A DNA stretch of 64,000 bases from CAYREX01 sp964423505 (GTDB taxonomy: Bacteria > Fermentibacterota > Fermentibacteria > Fermentibacterales > JCC-6), in assembly GCA_964423505.1 (NCBI GenBank), contig CAYREX010000001.1, forward strand, positions 248,001-312,000. The letters are read 5' to 3'. The notes under the pieces are model-generated. The model was not told where the DNA came from and did not search any database. It saw only the letters and a program-made list of their open reading frames with translations. Positions 36,763-45,047 of the stretch are shown here, piece after piece. The first letter of the stretch is position 1. Each line of letters starts with the position of its first letter. The position numbers and the translations under genes are program-made.

Positions 36763-38454
36763 CTAGAACAGCCCGGTGACGTTGCCCTGCTCGTCCACGT
36801 CCATCTTCTCCGCGGCGGGGGTGGTGGGGAGGCCGGGCATGCGCATGATGGAGCCGGTTATCGGTATGAGGAAGCCCGCTCCGGCGGCTATCTCTATCTC
36901 CCTGACCGTCACCACGAAGTCCTTCGGCCTGCCCAGCAGCCTCGGGTTGTCGGAGAGCGACTTCTGGGTCTTGGCGATGCAGACCGGCAGGCCCTCGTAG
37001 CCCATCCTCCGGATGGTGCGGAGGTCCCTCCTCGCCAGCCTGGTGAAGTCGATGTGCTCCGCGCCGTATATCTCCCTGGCGACGATGCCTATCTTCTCCT
37101 CCACCGGCAGGTCCCAGTCGTAGAGCGGCCTGAAGGTGCCGCTGCAGTCCCGCGCATTCTCGGTCACCAGACCGGCCAGCTCCGTCATGCCCTCGCCGCC
37201 CCGGGCGTAGCCGTCGCCCACCGCGGCGGGGACGCCCAGCTCCCGGCAGTGGTCCAGCACCACCTGGAGCTCCTCCTCCGTATCGGAGGGGAAGCGGTTC
37301 ACGCAGACGACCGCCGGGAGGCCGAACTTGCCGATGTTCTCCAGGTGCTTGTCCAGGTTGGGCAGCCCCTTCCCCAGCGCCTCCGCGTCCGGTCTGTCCA
37401 GCTCCTTCCGGCCGACGCCACCGTGCAGCTTCAGGGCGCGGCAGGTTGCCACCAGGACCACCAGGCTCGGGCAGAGCTTCCCGTACTGGCACTTGATGTC
37501 GAAGAACTTCTCCGCGCCCAGGTCGAAGCCGAAGCCGGCCTCGGTGATGGCCCAGTCGGAGAAGGAGATGGCCATCCTGGTCGCCAGCAGGGAGTTGCAT
37601 CCGTGTGCGATGTTGGCGAACGGGCCGCAGTGCACGAAGGCGGGCTGTCCCTCCAGGGTCTGGACCAGGTTCGGCTTGATGGCATCCCGGAGCAGCATGG
37701 CCATGGCCCCGGTGACCCCCATCTCGCTGGCGAGCACCTGCTCCCTGTCGTAGGTGAGCCCCACGAACATCCTGTCCATCCGCTCCTTCAGGTCGGTCAG
37801 GCCGGTCGAGAGGGAGAGTATGGCCATTATCTCGCTTGCGGCGGTGATGTCGAAGCCGCTCTCCCGGGGGACGCCCTGGGTCCTGCCGCCCAGTCCTATG
37901 ATGATGTCCCGCAGGCTGCGGTCGTTCATGTCCATCACCCGCCTGAAGCCGACGGTCCTCGGGTCGAGCCTGCTCGGGTCGCCGTGGTGCAGGTGGTTGT
38001 CTATGGCCGCGGCGAGGAGGTTGTGGGCGGAGGTGATGGCGTGCATGTCGCCGGTGAAGTGGAGGTTGATGTCCTCCATTGGGACTACCTGGGAGTAGCC
38101 TCCGCCGGCGGCTCCGCCCTTCACGCCGAAGATGGGGCCGAGGGAGGGCTCTCGGATGGCGCAGGAGGCCTGCTTTCCCAGCCTTGCCAGGCCCTGCGTC
38201 AGGCCGATGGTGGTGGTCGTCTTCCCCTCGCCGGCGCGGGTGGGTGTGATGGCCGAGACGAGCACGAGCTTGCCCCGGCAGCTACCCCTCTCCTCCAGCG
38301 CCTCCAGGCGCACCTTGGCCTTGTGCTCGCCGTAGAGGTCCAGCTCCGAGGCGGAGAGGCCGAGCGCTCCGGCCACCTCCGTGATGGGGCGCATGCTCGC
38401 CCTGGATGCTATCTCGACGTCCTCCGGTACCGGGGGGCGGCCTCCGTCGGTCAT
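36763..38454 (-). CDS. fhs: Formate--tetrahydrofolate ligase
   Basis: This 563-aa cytosolic enzyme makes 10-formyl-THF from formate, THF and ATP. The ATP loop is TPTRAGEGKTTTTIGL. Other conserved blocks are REPSLGPIFGVKGGAAGGGYSQV, NLHFTGDMHAI and EAGFGFDLGAEKFFDIKC. Length and motifs are canonical. It may feed purine synthesis or a reductive one-carbon pathway. No other pathway gene is in the window. A vanW-like gene follows at once. Confidence 0.96.
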   Translation of the reverse strand: MTDGGRPPVPEDVEIASRASMRPITEVAGALGLSASELDLYGEHKAKVRLEALEERGSCRGKLVLVSAITPTRAGEGKTTTTIGLTQGLARLGKQASCAIREPSLGPIFGVKGGAAGGGYSQVVPMEDINLHFTGDMHAITSAHNLLAAAIDNHLHHGDPSRLDPRTVGFRRVMDMNDRSLRDIIIGLGGRTQGVPRESGFDITAASEIMAILSLSTGLTDLKERMDRMFVGLTYDREQVLASEMGVTGAMAMLLRDAIKPNLVQTLEGQPAFVHCGPFANIAHGCNSLLATRMAISFSDWAITEAGFGFDLGAEKFFDIKCQYGKLCPSLVVLVATCRALKLHGGVGRKELDRPDAEALGKGLPNLDKHLENIGKFGLPAVVCVNRFPSDTEEELQVVLDHCRELGVPAAVGDGYARGGEGMTELAGLVTENARDCSGTFRPLYDWDLPVEEKIGIVAREIYGAEHIDFTRLARRDLRTIRRMGYEGLPVCIAKTQKSLSDNPRLLGRPKDFVVTVREIEIAAGAGFLIPITGSIMRMPGLPTTPAAEKMDVDEQGNVTGLF

Positions 38455-38497
38455 TGGTACCTCCGATGCGGTGTCCGCGCCGGGGCGGCAGCCTCTT

Positions 38498-41332
38498 TCA
38501 GCCGGTGGAGTCCAGTATCTCCCTGACCCGCCTGAGCAGCTCGTCCGGCGCGAACGGTTTCTGAAGCAGCTTGATGTCCTCGTCCAGCACGAAGCTGGTA
38601 TGCACGGAGTTCATGCTGTATCCGCTGGCGAAGAGGAAGCGGATGTCGGGGTGGTCCCTCCTGAGGGCCTCGTAGACCTCGTGGCCGTCCATCTCCGGCA
38701 TCACCACGTCCAGCAGGGCCAGCTGCACGCTTCCCTCCGGCAGCTCCCGCATGCGCTCCAGGGCCTGCCTGCCGTCCACCGCCGTCACGACGGTGTAGCC
38801 TGCCCTCTCGAGTATCCTGACGGTGAGGTTCCTGACGAGGTCGTCGTCCTCGGCCAGCAGGATGGTCTCGTCACCGCCCCCGACAGGGCCGGAGAGCTTC
38901 GAGCCGACGTCGGCGGCCCTCCGCTCCACCAGCGGCAGGTAGACCTTGAAGGTGCTTCCGACCCCCGGCTCGCTGTAGGCGGTGATCATGCCCTCGTGCT
39001 GCCTGACTATCCCGTAGACGGTGGAGAGGCCCAGGCCGGTACCCCTCTCGGCACCCTTCGTTGTGAAGAAGGGCTCGAAGATGTGCTCCAGGACCTCCGC
39101 CTCCATGCCTTTGCCGGTGTCGGTGACGGAGAGCAGAACGTACCTTCCGGGGGAGGCCCAGTGGTGCGCTCTGCAGTACCCCTCGTCCAGCAGGACGTTC
39201 TCGGTCTCGAGCGTGAGCCTGCCGCCCTCGGGCATGGCGTCCCTGGCGTTGATGCAGAGGTTCATGAGAACCTGCTCGATGTGACCCCTGTCCGCCCGCA
39301 CCATGCCCAGCTCGCGGCTCTGGACCAGCTCTATCTCTATCCTCTCCCCTATCACCCGGTCCAGCATTTCCCTGACGCTGGCGACAACCTCGTTCAGGTC
39401 GACGGAATCCATGCTCAGCACCTGCCTACGGCTCATGGCGAGGAGCTGGCTCACCAGCCTGGCCGCCCGGTCGCAGGCGGTCGATATCTCCTCGACGGAC
39501 GCCCGGGCAGGGTTTCTGGACTCCATCATCTCCAGGGCTATGGAAGCATAGCCGCCCATGACCTGCAGGAGGTTGTTGAAGTCGTGTGCTACGCCTCCGG
39601 CCAGCTGACCAATGGCCTCCATCTTCTGGGCCTGCCTGAGCTGGGCCTCCAGCCCGGAGCGCTCCGTAGTATCCCCGAGGTAGCAGAGGTAGTGGCCGTC
39701 GTGGAGCGCGGCTTCCAGCATCCATGTGCCCCGACCGCCGTCCGCCTTCAGGAAGGGCATGTCCAGGCTGACCCGCCCTCTGCCGTCGACGCTGCCGAAG
39801 GCCGCGACCGTCCTGTCCCACGTGCCCTCCGGGACCAGCTCCAGCAGGGACGTGCCGGCGAGCTCCTCCGCCGGTCGGCCGACCATGTCGCAGAGGGCCC
39901 GGTTCACCTCCCTCATTACAAGCTCCCGGTCCAGGAGGGCGACCCCGATGGGTGCGCTCTCCACGTAGTTCCTGTAGCGCTCCTCGCTCTCGACGAGGGC
40001 CCTCTCCGCCCGCTTCCGCGAGCTCACGTCCCTGCAGAGGGCGAGCATGGCTCTACTGCCCTCCTCGAGCTCGACCAGGGCGCCGCTGACATGGACCGGG
40101 AAGCTGCTGCCGTCGCTGCGGAGGTGGACCGATTCGAACTCGATGCGGCCCTCCGCCTCCAGCTCGGCTATCCTCTCCGGCACCATGGCGGCCCGCTCCG
40201 GGGAGTCGAAGCGGTCGGGCGTCATCCCCTCCATCTCCTCGGCTGCGTAGCCGTACTGCCTGACGGCTGCCTCGTTAGCGTACATGACCCGCAGGTCCGG
40301 CATCGACATCACGAACGCAGCGACGGGCTGGCCGGTGAATATCGCCCGGAAGCGCTCCCGGCTCCTCTCGAGCTCCTCCTCGGACCTGGCCCCACGGCGC
40401 CCGGTCCGTATGGAGTGGAGGGCGAAGGCGATGTCTCCGGCCGCCTCAGAGAGGAGGCTGAGCTCCTCGTCGGGGTCTGTGGTCCCGAGGGTCGAGGAGA
40501 CCCCGATGTACCCGAACCTGTGCCCGCCGTGGGCTATCTCGCCCACAATGGCGTCGGACTCTCCGTAGTCCTTCCTCAGGGGGCAGCCGGCGCAGTTGTC
40601 CTCCGGCTCGTCTATCCACTTCACCGGGGTATCCGAGAGGAGGTCGCAGCATTCGGGCAGGCGACCGCCCTCCACCATCTCCAGGAAGGCATCGCACTGC
40701 TCCCGGCTCACCGACCTGCATGCGTACAGGGGGCCGGGAGAGGCCTCTCCGGGCCTGTCTATGACTATCCAGGCGCTCCTGTAGCCGCGCTCCTCCAGCA
40801 GTATCCCGCAGGTGCGGGATATCAGCCTCTCGGGGTCTGTCTCCCTCACTATCAGCTGGTTCACGTTCCTTATTGACCGGAGAACCCTGTTGAGGTGCTC
40901 GACCAGGCTCGACCGACCGGCCCGCTCGATGGCGAACCTGATAGAGCGGTGGAGCGACTCGGCATCGGCCAGGCTCTTGACCAGGTAGTCCTGGGCCCCC
41001 TCGGAGAGAGCCTCCATGCCGGCCTCCTCGTCCTGCAGCCCGGTCAGGACCACCACGGGCACGTCCGGGGCGCCGCTCCGGAAGGAGCGGAGGGTATCGA
41101 GACCGCTGCTGTCGGGCAGCCCCAGGTCCAGCAGGACAAGGTCGTAATGTCCCCTCCCGGCCGTCTCCAGGGCCTCCTCGAGGGAGGAGGCCGTCTCCAG
41201 CCGGTAGGTTACCAGCCGGTCCCGGGAGAGCATCTTCCGAAGGAGGGTGACGTCTCCAGGATTGTCCTCCACGAGAAGGACCCTCAGGTCTTGCGGCAGC
41301 TTGGGGCCTCCTTCCGGGGCTGGGGCGAACAC
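38498..41332 (-). CDS. Hybrid sensor histidine kinase (REC-GAF-PAS-PAS-HisKA-HATPase-REC)
   Basis: This is a 944-aa cytosolic signalling protein with no membrane segment. An N-terminal receiver (phospho-acceptor Asp69 in LVLLDLGLPDSSG) is followed by a GAF-like region with a DNCAGCPLR cysteine pair and two PAS domains (about 335-580). The phosphorylated His583 lies in GGVAHDFNNLL, followed by the ATPase N/G boxes (LMNLCINARDAM, GTGLGLSTV), and a C-terminal receiver has Asp875. The start is uncertain. GTG 41332 lies at the predicted transcript start, whereas GGAAGGAGG sits 7 bases before CTG 41299, giving M-PQDLRVLLVEDN. No DNA-binding partner is adjacent. Confidence 0.9.
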   Translation of the reverse strand: MFAPAPEGGPKLPQDLRVLLVEDNPGDVTLLRKMLSRDRLVTYRLETASSLEEALETAGRGHYDLVLLDLGLPDSSGLDTLRSFRSGAPDVPVVVLTGLQDEEAGMEALSEGAQDYLVKSLADAESLHRSIRFAIERAGRSSLVEHLNRVLRSIRNVNQLIVRETDPERLISRTCGILLEERGYRSAWIVIDRPGEASPGPLYACRSVSREQCDAFLEMVEGGRLPECCDLLSDTPVKWIDEPEDNCAGCPLRKDYGESDAIVGEIAHGGHRFGYIGVSSTLGTTDPDEELSLLSEAAGDIAFALHSIRTGRRGARSEEELERSRERFRAIFTGQPVAAFVMSMPDLRVMYANEAAVRQYGYAAEEMEGMTPDRFDSPERAAMVPERIAELEAEGRIEFESVHLRSDGSSFPVHVSGALVELEEGSRAMLALCRDVSSRKRAERALVESEERYRNYVESAPIGVALLDRELVMREVNRALCDMVGRPAEELAGTSLLELVPEGTWDRTVAAFGSVDGRGRVSLDMPFLKADGGRGTWMLEAALHDGHYLCYLGDTTERSGLEAQLRQAQKMEAIGQLAGGVAHDFNNLLQVMGGYASIALEMMESRNPARASVEEISTACDRAARLVSQLLAMSRRQVLSMDSVDLNEVVASVREMLDRVIGERIEIELVQSRELGMVRADRGHIEQVLMNLCINARDAMPEGGRLTLETENVLLDEGYCRAHHWASPGRYVLLSVTDTGKGMEAEVLEHIFEPFFTTKGAERGTGLGLSTVYGIVRQHEGMITAYSEPGVGSTFKVYLPLVERRAADVGSKLSGPVGGGDETILLAEDDDLVRNLTVRILERAGYTVVTAVDGRQALERMRELPEGSVQLALLDVVMPEMDGHEVYEALRRDHPDIRFLFASGYSMNSVHTSFVLDEDIKLLQKPFAPDELLRRVREILDSTG

Positions 41333-41337
41333 CCGTG

Positions 41338-41366
41338 TTTATAGCCCTTCTGCGCATTTGGCGCAA
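41338..41366 (-). promoter_or_regulatory. Promoter of the hybrid kinase
   Basis: On the minus strand TTGCGC (41366-41361) and TATAAA (41343-41338) are separated by exactly 17 bases. A TGCGC-N5-GCGCA inverted repeat overlaps the -35 side. The start of transcription would fall at or next to the GTG at 41332. Confidence 0.55.
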
Positions 41367-41389
41367 GCTAGCGGGACCATATTGGAAGG

Positions 41390-41410
41390 GGGGAGGGCGA
41401 CGCCCTCCCC
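41390..41410 (-). terminator. Hairpin terminator after the Spy-like gene
   Basis: GGGGAGGG and its complement form an 8-bp stem with a CGTCG/CGACG loop, 22 bases downstream of the Spy-like stop codon. No clear T tract is present. Confidence 0.5.
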
Positions 41411-41431
41411 GTCTCTCCCGGCTGCTGCCGG

Positions 41432-41974
41432 CTACCTGGGGGGTCCGCCGCCCGGCGGGCCTCCTCCGCCCATCGGCGCGAAGCCGGGACCGCCCCCGCG
41501 CCGCTCCTCCACGAGCTCGGCGAGCTCGGCCAGCTGCTCGTCCGTGAGTACGCCGTGGATGTCCACTATCGCCTGGAAGATGACGTCCTGAGCAGCCTCC
41601 CTGGCCGCGTCCCGCGCCTCGGCGGCATCCTCCAGGTCGGAGACGGTCAGGTCCGGGGAGGTGAACATCTCTACGAATCCGCCCGGCTCCGGGGTCTCGG
41701 CGCCTTCCCTCAGCTCCTGCAGGTCCTCGCGGGCGGAGGTCAGTATCTCCTCCACCTCCTCCACCTGGACGTCGGTGAGGTCCAGCGCCCGCGCCAGCAT
41801 CCTGAATCCGGCGAGGTTGCCCGGAGAGAAGCGCCCTCCGCCCATCCCGCCATGGCCCGGGGGGCCGCCCATTGGGCCGCCGCCCCCGCCGGGGCCCCAG
41901 CCCATGGGGCCCTGCGCGGAGACCGAGGCGGCGATCAGCATCAGCGTCGCGACCGTCGTCATCAGTCCTCTCAT
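41432..41974 (-). CDS. Spy/CpxP-like periplasmic LTxxQ protein
   Basis: This is a 180-aa exported protein with a signal peptide ending VSAQG and a Gly/Met/Pro-rich linker (GPMGWGPGGGGGPMGG). A helical domain follows with LDLTDVQVEEVEEI and a second LTDEQLAELAEL copy, the paired LTxxQ pattern of Spy/CpxP chaperones. A Pro/Gly-rich tail ends the protein. GGAGGAGGT sits 6 bases before ATG 41974, inside the end of the upstream lipoprotein gene, so the two are coupled. Metal or misfolded-protein sensing is the family role, and the His/Met-rich linker may bind metal. Confidence 0.75.
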   Translation of the reverse strand: MRGLMTTVATLMLIAASVSAQGPMGWGPGGGGGPMGGPPGHGGMGGGRFSPGNLAGFRMLARALDLTDVQVEEVEEILTSAREDLQELREGAETPEPGGFVEMFTSPDLTVSDLEDAAEARDAAREAAQDVIFQAIVDIHGVLTDEQLAELAELVEERRGGGPGFAPMGGGGPPGGGPPR

Positions 41975-41976
41975 CG

Positions 41977-42876
41977 CTATACCTCCTCCTTCAGCGCCAC
42001 GATGCCCCAGGCGCCGGAATCGTAGTCCTCCTCCTCCTGGTCCATCATGGTGTCCGCATCTATCACGTCCACGGCGACGTACCACCACTCGGACGAGCCC
42101 TCGACGTACCACTCGTAGGAGTAGACGCCGTCACCCGCGACCCTGTCGCCGTAGAGCCCGTCGTCGTTCATGAAGTGCCGGGGCCAGGTGGGGCAGGGGC
42201 CGTGGGCGTAGACGTACATGTCCGGCTCGTACTGAGGATTGGTGTGGATGACCTCCGCCTCGAGCCTGACCTGCTCGCCGGGGACGAGCACCGGCAGCCC
42301 TCCGTCGACCGGGTAGAACGTCTCCCGGGAGTCGCACTCCCATACCAGCTGGTCACCCTCGTAGAGGCTCATGGACTGCACCAGGACCTCCTGGTCGACC
42401 GGTGCGCCCGGAGATAGCGCGTACTCTGCGGGGGTCAGGTGGGTGAGCACCCAGCCGCGCCGGGGGTCGGTGGTCTCGCCCTGGCGCTCCAGTACCGCCC
42501 GTCTTGTCCTGGTGTCCAGTATCTGCTTGACGCCCGGGTCGAGCACCCCGTCGTGAACCACGTCGATGTTCAGGACGCCCTGCAGCGTACGAACGACGGT
42601 GACGGTGCATACGCCGGTGGCCGGGTCGTTCTCCAGTATCACCTCGAGCTGCCCCTCGGCCGTGAGCTCTCTCCACCAGCGCTCCGGGCCCGGCCACCAC
42701 TTGCCGCCGTCATCCTCGCCCCTGCCGTCCAGCGGCTCCATCCTGGCCATGCCGCTCTCGGCGAGCACGAGCCGGATGCTCTCCTCGTCGGTGAGCTCGG
42801 TGTCGCCCGGGTCCTGGACGCAGCCGGCGGCGAACAGCACCGCCAGAAGGGTCGCCGCAACCGTCAGCTTCCTCAT
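41977..42876 (-). CDS. Hypothetical lipoprotein
   Basis: This is a 299-aa protein with lipobox LFAAGC, Cys at about residue 19. The central part is unrecognised. The last 100 residues read as a beta-sandwich with LYGDRVAGDGVYSYEWYVEG and YVAVDVIDAD, like the 'D-G-x-D-x-A-G-D-G-V-Y' segments of choice-of-anchor and FlgD-related domains. It is co-transcribed with the Spy-like gene two bases downstream. A tandem GTAAC site lies about 90 bases upstream of its start. Confidence 0.65.
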   Translation of the reverse strand: MRKLTVAATLLAVLFAAGCVQDPGDTELTDEESIRLVLAESGMARMEPLDGRGEDDGGKWWPGPERWWRELTAEGQLEVILENDPATGVCTVTVVRTLQGVLNIDVVHDGVLDPGVKQILDTRTRRAVLERQGETTDPRRGWVLTHLTPAEYALSPGAPVDQEVLVQSMSLYEGDQLVWECDSRETFYPVDGGLPVLVPGEQVRLEAEVIHTNPQYEPDMYVYAHGPCPTWPRHFMNDDGLYGDRVAGDGVYSYEWYVEGSSEWWYVAVDVIDADTMMDQEEEDYDSGAWGIVALKEEV

Positions 42877-42960
42877 CTCCGCTCCTCCTCTCGACTAGGT
42901 CCCTCTTCCCGTCTCCGGGAGGAACCTGGTGAGGTGGTGAAATGAGCGTATGACGGAGAT

Positions 42961-42975
42961 GTAACGAAACGTAAC
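42961..42975 (-). promoter_or_regulatory. Tandem GTAAC direct repeat, possible OmpR/CpxR-type site
   Basis: Two GTAAC half-sites spaced 10 bp centre to centre (42961-42965 and 42971-42975) lie 85-100 bases upstream of the lipoprotein/Spy-like operon. Tandem 5-mers with this spacing are the usual form of OmpR/PhoB-family sites, and CpxR uses GTAAA-N5-GTAAA upstream of spy and cpxP in enterobacteria. The link is by analogy only. Confidence 0.35.
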
Positions 42976-43033
42976 GGCCGGAAAACCGCTCTTCGTCGGC
43001 CGGCTCCGCTCCTCCGGCCCCTTCTCCCGACAG

Positions 43034-43567
43034 CTACCTCTTCCCGTGCTTATCCGGGTCCCTCTCCGGCCTGACGCGCGCCTTCGAGGGGGAAGCGGTC
43101 CTCTTCCGCCGGTGGGCCTTGCGGTCGTCGAGGGAGCGGTCCTCCTCCTTCATCCGCCTGAGCTCCTGCTCCCTGCGCCTGGCCTCCCGCTCCTTCATCC
43201 TGCGGGCGTATGCCTTCTTCTCCTCCGGCGTCATCCCGCCGGCGCCGTCCTCCATCTCCCTCTTCTTTCGCTCCAGCGCCTCCATCTCCTTCATCTTCCT
43301 GGCGTAGGCCTCCCGCTCCTCCGGCGTCATCTCCCGGTCCGGGCCTCCTGCAGGGGGATGGCCGGCCTCGCGCCTCTTCCGCTCCAGCGCCTCCCGCTCC
43401 TTCATCTTGCGGGCGTAGGCCTCCTCCTCCCTGCGGGAGCGATGGGCATCTTCGACCCGGCCCTGCATCCTGTCCATGAAGCCCCCGCCGGAGTCCCGCT
43501 TCTCCCCCTTGCGCCGGCCGCCCTTTGCGCCGGCCGCCCTCTTGCGCAGCCTGTCCATCAGACTCAT
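43034..43567 (-). CDS. Highly charged repeat protein
   Basis: This is a 177-aa, Lys/Arg/Glu-rich protein with no signal peptide or membrane segment. Three copies of a unit EE-x-AYARKMKE-x-EALERK (about residues 47-68, 81-105 and 112-135) suggest a long charged helix. The last two are preceded by MTPEE. It has the look of a nucleic-acid-associated or cytoskeletal helper. The compositional bias means antisense frames are also open here, so the gene call rests on the regular repeat and a start at ATG 43567. Confidence 0.6.
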   Translation of the reverse strand: MSLMDRLRKRAAGAKGGRRKGEKRDSGGGFMDRMQGRVEDAHRSRREEEAYARKMKEREALERKRREAGHPPAGGPDREMTPEEREAYARKMKEMEALERKKREMEDGAGGMTPEEKKAYARRMKEREARRREQELRRMKEEDRSLDDRKAHRRKRTASPSKARVRPERDPDKHGKR

Positions 43568-43589
43568 GGCCTGTCCCTTCCCTCCGGGC

Positions 43590-45047
43590 CTATCCGCCAG
43601 GGCCCGTTCCCGTATCCTCTACAGAGTCCAGAAGCACCAGGGCGCACGAGCGGGCGGGGAGCTCCAGCCCGGTCTCCGCGCCCGCCGTCTCCAGCTCCAG
43701 CGTGCAGAGCTCCGCAGGCTCCCCGAAGAGGACCACCGCACGCGCCGCCGACCAGTCGCCTCCCTCTATCGAGATCATGCGGTCCCGGTCGGATAGCGAC
43801 CCGAGCAGCAGCGCGACGCTGCCCTCCTCCGAGGCCCCGGCGATAGCATGGATGCGTCCATCGGCGTCGCCCGACAGCTCGATGGAGAGCCTGGCCGGGT
43901 GGCCGGCGGTGGTCTCCCACATCGACATGGCGTGACCGGAGGCGCGGAGCTCCCCCTCCGGAGACAGTATTCCGTAGCCCAGCGCAACCGGCACGCTGTC
44001 CCCCGGCTCGTCTCCCCGGTAGAGGAAGGCCTCCCGCATGGGCATGTCCTGGAAGGTCATCCAGACGGCGGTCAACATCGAGCTGCCCCTGGCGCCGAGC
44101 CTGAGCTGCTCGTAGAAGGGGTCCTCCACCGGCGCCATGGTGGACCACTCGGTGTTGTGGTAGTCGGCGATGTCCAGCCCGAGGCTGTCGGTCAGGGCCT
44201 CGTAGTAGGCCTGGGCCGCAGCGAAGTCGGAGGGGTCGTTCGAGTAGAGGTGCCAGGAGAGGAAGTCCACTGGAAGTCCCTCTATGGCCGCGTAGGCCAG
44301 GAGCTTCCTGGGGTACCCGCCGCCGCCCGGCTCCCTGAAGACCCTGGGGGCGAAGCCGGGGCCGCCTACCGGGAGCTCCGGCATGTCGTTGCGGACCAGC
44401 ACGGAGGTCATGGCGTAGAGCCTGCAGAACTCCTCCACCGAGCCGTCCCAGAAGACCGGGGAGTTGGGCTCGTTCCAGACCTCGACGCATACCGGCCGGT
44501 CCAGCCCCCACCTCTCCCGGTCGGCGTAGCGGCGAACGACGTGACGGGCTGCCAGCGCCCAGGCCGCGGGGTCCTCCGGGCTGCGCTGCTCCGGCGGCTC
44601 GAAGGAGGGGGTGGGGCCCCAGCTGTCTCCCAGGCGGAGGTACGGCTCGAAGCCGCCGCTCACTATGGCGGCGTAGTAGCTGTCACTCCGGGCGAAATCG
44701 TAGGAGGCGGGGTCGAGCGGGTCGGCCGAGAGGTCGGGGAACATCGTGCTCATATCGAGGGGGCCGAAGTAGTCGTTGGTCCGCACGGTGCTCACCCCGG
44801 CCCTGCGGTACGCGCCGGTCAGGTCGGCAGGCTCGGCCGACAGGGAGGGGGCTGCTAGTGGGCCGGCGTTCACGCCGGTCAGCGCCCTGATGGTATCGCC
44901 GGTGGGGCCGCCTATCTCGACGGTCACGATCGCCGCGGGGTCCGGGTGAGAGCCCCCGCCGGAGCATGAGGCGAGAAGGAGGGCCGCGGCGGCCGCGGAC
45001 CATGCGGCCGGGCCGAGCGCGCCCTCAGTCGTTCGTGGCGTCGGCAC
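43590..45047 (-). CDS. GH39-like glycoside hydrolase, lipoprotein, copy A
   Basis: This is a 485-aa protein with a lipobox-type signal (ALLLASC). The TIM-barrel domain resembles GH39 xylosidase/iduronidase enzymes. The acid/base Glu is inferred in VWNEPNSPVFW and the nucleophile Glu in DYHNTEWS. A beta-sandwich follows (about residues 380-470). It overlaps the 3' end of the paralogous gene upstream by 23 bases. The same tandem pair shares the odd TxDYFGPLDMSTMFPD motif. A periplasmic or surface glycan is the likely substrate. Confidence 0.78.
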   Translation of the reverse strand: MPTPRTTEGALGPAAWSAAAAALLLASCSGGGSHPDPAAIVTVEIGGPTGDTIRALTGVNAGPLAAPSLSAEPADLTGAYRRAGVSTVRTNDYFGPLDMSTMFPDLSADPLDPASYDFARSDSYYAAIVSGGFEPYLRLGDSWGPTPSFEPPEQRSPEDPAAWALAARHVVRRYADRERWGLDRPVCVEVWNEPNSPVFWDGSVEEFCRLYAMTSVLVRNDMPELPVGGPGFAPRVFREPGGGGYPRKLLAYAAIEGLPVDFLSWHLYSNDPSDFAAAQAYYEALTDSLGLDIADYHNTEWSTMAPVEDPFYEQLRLGARGSSMLTAVWMTFQDMPMREAFLYRGDEPGDSVPVALGYGILSPEGELRASGHAMSMWETTAGHPARLSIELSGDADGRIHAIAGASEEGSVALLLGSLSDRDRMISIEGGDWSAARAVVLFGEPAELCTLELETAGAETGLELPARSCALVLLDSVEDTGTGPGG

